Shown here piece after piece: positions 59,401 to 64,000 of a DNA stretch of 64,000 nucleotides (position 1 is the stretch's first letter; every line of letters starts with the position of its first letter). The stretch lies in assembly GCA_028583415.1 (NCBI GenBank), contig CM053267.1, forward strand, positions 44,194,834 to 44,258,833, given 5' to 3'. The stretch comes from Protea cynaroides (Eukaryota > Streptophyta > Magnoliopsida > Proteales > Proteaceae). The position numbers and the translations under genes were made by a program. The notes beneath the pieces were generated by a model. That model did no database searches. It saw only the letters and a program-made list of their open reading frames with translations, and was not told the origin of the DNA.

Positions 59401-59742
59401 AACTCATCAATGTCTTTAGAGTCGTAAACCGGGAAAGGAAACTATGATTTTTTATAGCTTAAGAACTTACATAACTCCAAGCTTGAAAACGTGGCGGCAA
59501 CTCTTCTCTGACGAGGTAGCACCCAGAAATACAGAAGCATTTGTCGACGGCGTCACAACAATGTTCTCCGGCACAGCAGTCAGCGCATCCTTATCGCTAA
59601 TCCTCAAAATCCGATCATCGATGACCGGTTTTGTGCTTATACACATGGACTGCTTCCATGTCTTCTGAACACGCAGGCACCCGTTAGAGAAAATCCTTCG
59701 ATTTGGATATAGAAATAGCGAGGTAGGAGCATTAAGCAGCAT
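48252..59742 (-). CDS. RFS6: Raffinose synthase family protein, RFS6/DIN10-like (galactinol-sucrose galactosyltransferase 6)
   Basis: Fourteen exons (minus): 59742-59471, 58034-57790, 57428-57338, 57128-57080, 56942-56851, 56701-56594, 56495-56367, 55963-55553, 54887-54746, 54662-54595, 49557-49423, 49342-49128, 48789-48701, 48533-48252. They total 2328 nt in one frame, 775 aa, typical for the family. It is a glycoside hydrolase family 36 relative that transfers or hydrolyses alpha-galactosyl groups of raffinose-family sugars. Landmarks: LRFLSLFRFNIWWM, MPGMLDWFGWCTWDAFYTEV, FIIIDDGWQ, YVWHALMGYWGGV, the nucleophile region DGVKVDVQN (Asp414), the acid/base region TRASDD (474-478), VPDWDMF, LPDGSVLRAKYPGRPSRDCL and IFNCQGAGSWP. 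Intron 4 is GC-AG. Intron 10 is 5.0 kb of repeats. The first about 37 residues precede the family's usual start and resemble a transit peptide. DIN10 of Arabidopsis is induced by darkness; the exact substrate here is unknown. Confidence 0.92.
49665..50830 (+). repeat. Dispersed repeat family F, copy 2, with internal duplications (RFS6 intron 10)
   Basis: Starts TGATGCAGTAGAAG like the copy at 7668 and ends near a matching hairpin CTGAGTCTC...GAGACTCAG (about 50615-50640). A segment with AAGAGAAGAAGAAA, TTAGAGAGAAAAAAGAAAAG and GACTTGCTTGTGATTTCC is present twice (about 50090-50230 and 50350-50525). Between the copies a TA/TG microsatellite has expanded. No coding sequence. Confidence 0.5.
50278..50434. 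repeat. TA and TG microsatellites
   Basis: (TA) about 20 units at 50280-50319, then (TG) about 11 units to 50342. A second (TG) tract of about 19 units lies at 50395-50433. A shorter (TA) tract lies at 49858-49881. All are in RFS6 intron 10. Confidence 0.9.
52954..53115 (-). mobile_element. Au-type SINE, minus orientation, with 20-bp target duplication
   Basis: On the minus strand it has a tRNA-like head with A box (TTGGTGCAATGGTAAGGTTG), B box (GGTTTGAATCC) and the Au-family body (AACAGCCTCTCCACATTGTGG, CTCGTGCACTGGG). It is flanked by near-identical 20-mers (52934-52953 and 53116-53135, one mismatch) starting caacaatgaac. Confidence 0.85.
53574..53736 (+). mobile_element. Au-type SINE, plus orientation
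   Basis: A box TTGGCGCAATGGTAAAGTTG, B box GGGTTCGAATC, then AACAGCCTCTCTGTAAAGC, CCTCCCCAGACCCCGCAATG, TTGTGCACTGAGTACGTCC and a short T tail. It is less decayed than the copy at 52954. The target duplication is not clear. Confidence 0.85.
58779..59084 (+). mobile_element. 306-bp miniature LTR element (SMART/TRIM) in RFS6 intron 1
   Basis: LTRs 58779-58883 and 58985-59084 (about 100-105 bp; TGTTGGGATAATCCCACAT ... TTGATATGTAAACCTAAA) enclose only about 100 bp. The interior starts with a primer-site-like TGATATCAGAACTCC and ends with a purine tract ATGAGGGGAG. Two GTCACCCAAAAAAGGG-like words lie between. It is the size class described as SMART. The same LTR and interior are embedded in the element at 50-2480. 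Confidence 0.7.
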
Positions 59743-60628
59743 AGTTCGAATGGATGGAGAAACGGTGATCTTCTTTCCAACGTAAACAATGCTTGTAGAT
59801 TATTTTTTAAAAGATAAAAAAAGAATTCCCACCAGGATTATCATCAAGAGGCAAGTGGAGGCGGGGAAATAAAAAGACCGCGAAATGATGAGACTCATTT
59901 TTTTTGTGATCGATAAACGAACCACAAATCCAGAAGATAGGATGACTCGTACAGTCGTACTCCATTTGATATATTGATGATGGACAGTGATTCAAAAGGT
60001 GACGGGGTGGGTGCGAATATGAAATTGAGGGTTGTGATTTACCAACAGACACAGGGTGGTGAGTGGTCCGTGGGGGCTATGTGCCATTGTGTAGCCTTAA
60101 AACCCAGACTCCACCTGCACCATTTACTGTGGGTGCAAGCATGGTTGAAGGTATCGGTCTCGGCTCGATTGATTTGTATCGGTTTTGAAAGTGATCAATC
60201 CGGATTTGACCTTTGTTTTAATATTATTTTATTACAAATTAATTACGTATTGATTTGGGACACCTCTGATACCTGGATTTAGAACCTTGGGCGCAAGTGT
60301 GCCACTTGAAACTCTATCTCAACTTTTAACCAAATCTGGACGATCAGACTCGGCTCAAGCCAAGGCCCAGTCTGGTTCAAAATTCATCAAATTCCCATCA
60401 GCTTTATATGTGATACAATTAGATTGTCTTTGATATGCGTCTAAAATAGTGTTTAAAATGTATTTTCATTTTTGGATCATGGAATGCATCATACAATCTG
60501 ATCTATTTTTGAATTATCATTCTACGTTAGGATTGCATTCTCCCATTCACAAATTTGATGGAAACACAGCCAGTATGCCAGTAAAACATTTTTACCATTA
60601 TGGAATTCAGATTGTTTAAAAAATAAAT

Positions 60629-60660
<32 letters not shown>

Positions 60661-61523
60661 GTGTGCCATTCCATAATAACCCAATGACCAATGACCAATC
60701 TCATCCAAGCCCATAGCTAATGGCCCATTTCATCCAACCAAATACAATCGATAACATTTATATGAATTTCCAATGGATTCATGTGAGCCTATTTGTAGAG
60801 TTTTAAACATATTGGACCCAAATAGGCTCTATCTAGATTTGCTGCAAATTCATTTTTAAGTATATCCAACATTCAATCCAGAATACACAAGATCCCACAT
60901 TTATGCTTTGAAGTTGGATCTGATAAAATTTGAATTTGGATCTGATCTGATTAATTAATTAATAAGTAGATAGGAGACCTTAAATATGCAACTCTTTTTT
61001 TTCTAGATACCACTAAAATTTCAAGTGTTATTTTGTTTTCATTTCTAGGTGTTCAATTCACGTTTTAAAGGATTGATTTTTTTTTTAATTTCATTTTAAG
61101 TATTTTGATAGTATTTCAACTTCACTTAACATTTCACCACTTTGATAGGAACTAGGAAGAGTCGACATCATTTAATAAGGATACAGTCATCTTTATATCA
61201 CGTTAATCCAATTTGATTAAGTTTATCTATTAAACCCAATCCACCATCTCAATATATCACTTAGTAAAACACCAAGTCAATCAATCAAAACACAGAAACA
61301 CATCACACGTTTGAGAGGGAGAGAGAAATAGTTTAGGTAGAACAGAATCCTTAAGAGTAGAAAAGACTTATTGAGGGAAGAGATGTGAGAGAGAGTGGAA
61401 ATGTAACTCTTTGCTGGAAAGGAAAAGTGAAAATATATATGAACAATATACATATTTTGCGGCGTTTTTTAAGTTAAAACTCTTCGCTGGAAAAAAAAAA
61501 AAAAGTGAAAACATATATGAAGA

Positions 61524-61554
<31 letters not shown>

Positions 61555-62264
61555 ACGGCGTTTCCTGAAAAAAACGCTTAATTAATACAAGGTATCGATT
61601 GGAGGAATAAGAGAGGAAAATAGGGAGATCATTAGAAGAAAGAGAGAAAAAAAGGAGGAAAAGTTGGGAGGCAGCAAGGTGGTGCCGCAGGGGTGGGCAA
61701 GAGGTTAGATTGAAGGAGGAGAGAGAGAGAGAGAACAGGTCAGATTTCTCTAGTACTTTTCTTGTACAACGTCTCTTTTGTTCCCACCTATATTTGGGTT
61801 TTTTTTTTTTAATTTTTATCTTTCCATCTCATAACTCCTAAAATACTGAACTCTTGAATTTTGGGGAAGAGTGTTATTGGCTGGGATTCATGTTCCAGAT
61901 CTGCAACTTAGCTCCTGTTAAGGACGAACACTTGATCGGTAGGCTTCTCAGATCTCACTGCTACGAACTTTTAATTTGAACATAAGCTGTACTGATTCGT
62001 CATTTTGGGTGACCTTGATTCTTCTGGTCTGTTCTAGTTCTATTTGGGAACGGTTTGATTTATTTACGTGGAATATTAAAGATATACAACAGGAATAATA
62101 GCCATCAATCAAGTTAAGGATTTATTCAATCAAATGATAAATTAAATCTTACTGGCCTTGTCTCAAACAGTATCATATTTCAACAGGAAAAAATATTTTA
62201 TCATATTCATGACAGTCAATATCTCCGTCTGTGGGATTAGGAGGGTCCATTGTCTGCCTGTCTC
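59743..62264. other. Intergenic: RFS6 5' flank and subtilase 3' flank
   Basis: No gene recognised. (GAAA)n, about 8 units, lies at 60631-60661. About 61405-61475 and 61480-61572 are two copies of a 70-90-bp unit (AACTCTTCGCTGGAAA ... GTGAAAA-ATATATGAA ... GCGGCGTTT), the second expanded by (TA)n. AG tracts lie at 61320 and 61720. The RFS6 5' UTR and promoter should lie just right of 59742; no convincing TATA box was seen. Confidence 0.5.
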
Positions 62265-64000
62265 TTATGCCTTAACCACAATGGGACTCCGAACAAAGTG
62301 ATAACCATCTGACCAGGTAAGCAGGCCAAATACATAATCTTTAGCAGCACCAGCTTGCTTAGCCTTGAGGGTTAGCTTGAAGTACTTCTCTTGGCCCACC
62401 GAATCGAAAGTGAGAGACTCTGGCTCCACAGAAACGGAAATTCCATTGGGAGCACGAACCTTAGCATTGTATGTAGCGGGAGTGCCCACATTCTTTAGTT
62501 TCCGTGTGACCGTGACGGTGCCGTTGAGGCTGGGCACCGTGATGGAAGGGTAATTAAAGTCATTGAGACTAGCAGATTTGGGACATTTGTAAGGTACACT
62601 AGAATTGGAGAAAGATATCAATTGGCTGCCGTTGTAGCCAATGGCACATAGGAAGTACAAGTAGTCGTTGGTGGTTAAGTCATAAACCAAACCAGGGTCC
62701 TGAGCACGGTTTGGTCGGACGTGTCCTGCTCCATAACTGAAAGGGGTTGCCGTCTGCTTCGATGAATCCTGTATCAGCCCCTTCGCGTTATCCCATTTTG
62801 TAGCTGATCAAGATAATAAAATCAACACAAAACAAACAAATTTGAGATAAGAGTTCCTGGTTTAGCCTAGATTGCAAAGATAGAAGAGGGAGGGAGAGAG
62901 AGGCTAACCAGTGGTTATGATGGCAGATCTGATGGCAGAGGGGCTCCAATCCGGGTGGAGTGTCTTGAGGAGACCAGCAATACCAGAAATATGAGGGCAG
63001 GACATGGACGTCCCTGATTCAGTGTTGAACGCAACTCGTCTGGTATCATAATCCTGCCCAGAGGGACCAACCGCTCCGGAGTAGGAGGCGATGATACTCA
63101 CCCCTGGTGCAGTGATGTCAGGCTTGAGAATGCCAGGAGTCACTGTGTTGGGTCCCTTGGAGGAGAATGAGGCCATTGAGGGTGCTGGCTTTGTACGCAG
63201 TTTCGTAGTGGGTCGTGTGATGTAAGCCGTTGGTGTTTTCGTTGAGTTGATGTATGCTAATACAGCTAGACCATCCTTGTAGCTTATATGCGACGCTGGA
63301 AGCAAGTGAGGGTCGGCGATCAGACCATTCCCTGACAGTTCGTCATTGACCAATATCATCCCCACAGCCCCTGCTAAGAGTGCTTGCTTCCCCTTGTCCA
63401 CCCTTCCGGTATCGCCTCTCACACACACCACTATCTTCCCTTTTACCAGCTTCGGGTCTAGCGTCCCAGACACGCAAATCTGGGCTGCTTCAACTGAAGC
63501 GTTGATGAATTTTGCGCTGCCACCACTCACGAGAGGATATATCTTCCCCGAGGGCAATGAATCCGCAGACAAGCTCTGTCCTTTGAATTTCTGTTTATTG
63601 CCAAGGTCCACGTAGGTAGGGAACTCGCGATCCAAGGTGCTGGCACCCACCGTGAACAACCAGGGGGCTACATTGGTGACAGAACCATCAGTAGGACCGT
63701 CATTGCCGGCAGAGGCTACCACAACGATACCGCGCTTGACAGCGTGAAAAGAACCGATGGCAATGGTGTCAGAGATGTAATCGCTGGCGAAGCCTCCCAA
63801 GGACACAGAGAGCACGTCGACACCGTCGTGGATGGCAGCGTCGAAACCTGCAAGGATGTCGGCGTCGTAGCAACTGGACCAACAAACCTTGTAGGCGGCT
63901 ACTCGAGCCTTTGGCGACCCTCCTTTGGAAGTGCCGTTGCCGTAGCCGAAGACGCTAGCGCCTTTTACGAAGTTTCCTCCGGCTGTTGATAGGGTGTGAG
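62265..64000 (-). CDS. SBT5.3: Subtilisin-like serine protease, SBT5.3/AIR3 type, N-terminal part outside window
   Basis: Exons (minus): 64000-62909 (continues past the right edge) and 62803-62265, with a GT-AG intron 62908-62804; about 541 aa seen of a usual 760-780. Plant subtilases are secreted proteases of the cell wall. The sequence enters at HTLSTAGGNFVKGASVFGYG, just after the catalytic His motif (GHGT would be off the edge), so signal peptide, I9 propeptide, catalytic Asp and His are not visible. Present: YKVCWSSCYDADILAGFDAA, the oxyanion Asn in SAGNDGP, the protease-associated insert (LVKGKIVVCVRGDTGRVDKG ... LPASHI), the catalytic Ser in GTSMSCPHISGIAGLL, FSYGAGHVRPNRAQDPGLVY and the fibronectin-III-like tail (NYPSITVPSLNGTVTVTRKL) ending in SPIVVKA. 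The SBT5 group is clear; 5.3 versus 5.4 is not. Confidence 0.9.

Overview
The window is nuclear DNA of a flowering plant, most likely a dicot. It is AT-rich, its genes have many introns, and those introns and the intergenic space are filled with plant-type transposable elements. These include Ty3/gypsy LTR elements with a tRNA-iMet-type primer site, miniature LTR elements, Au-type SINEs and a hAT-like MITE. The species cannot be fixed from sequence alone. I built the exon models by hand from splice sites, reading frame and remembered family motifs; no alignment or database search was run.

Four host genes are present, all on the minus strand. (1) DDI1, a ubiquitin-receptor protein with a retroviral-type aspartic protease fold: exons 1-9 lie between 14299 and 3538, and the rest is beyond the left edge. 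(2) A brassinosteroid P450 of the CYP724B/DWARF11 type: 45653-42821, nine exons, 481 aa, complete. (3) A raffinose-synthase-like alpha-galactosyl protein of the RFS6/DIN10 type: 59742-48252, fourteen exons, 775 aa, complete, with one GC-AG intron and a 5 kb intron full of repeats. (4) A subtilase of the SBT5.3/AIR3 type: 64000-62265, whose N-terminal third lies beyond the right edge.

Between DDI1 and the P450 is a 24 kb nest of transposons that can be dissected to the base. A TIR element (E, 14883-40660) was split by a chromovirus-type gypsy element (A, 16195-40253, TSD aaagg). The 5' LTR of A was hit by a related element that survives as a solo LTR on the minus strand (B, 17898-24583). B was in turn hit by a 4.3 kb LTR-like unit (C, 18348-22692, TSD gtgag). 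The 3' LTR of A was hit by a gag-less relative (D, 32354-39719, TSD ttgca).

The most unusual signals are inside these gypsy elements. Three diverged LTR families (A, B, D) share a 44-codon open frame ending in a cysteine-rich tail (HDSSCECNSCVFD-like), with many synonymous differences and no length change. Gag and protease of A are separated by a 72-nt GT-AG intron-like spacer that joins the frame exactly. The leader between primer site and gag carries an antisense coiled-coil-like frame. A roughly 20-bp unit carrying AATAAA sits at several different places in the LTRs.

Other repeats: a non-autonomous LTR element at the left edge (50-2480) that has two primer-site-like sequences and an embedded 106-bp LTR; the same small LTR as a 306-bp miniature element in intron 1 of the RFS6-like gene; two Au-type SINEs and an LTR element in intron 10 of that gene; and a hAT-like MITE in intron 3 of DDI1.
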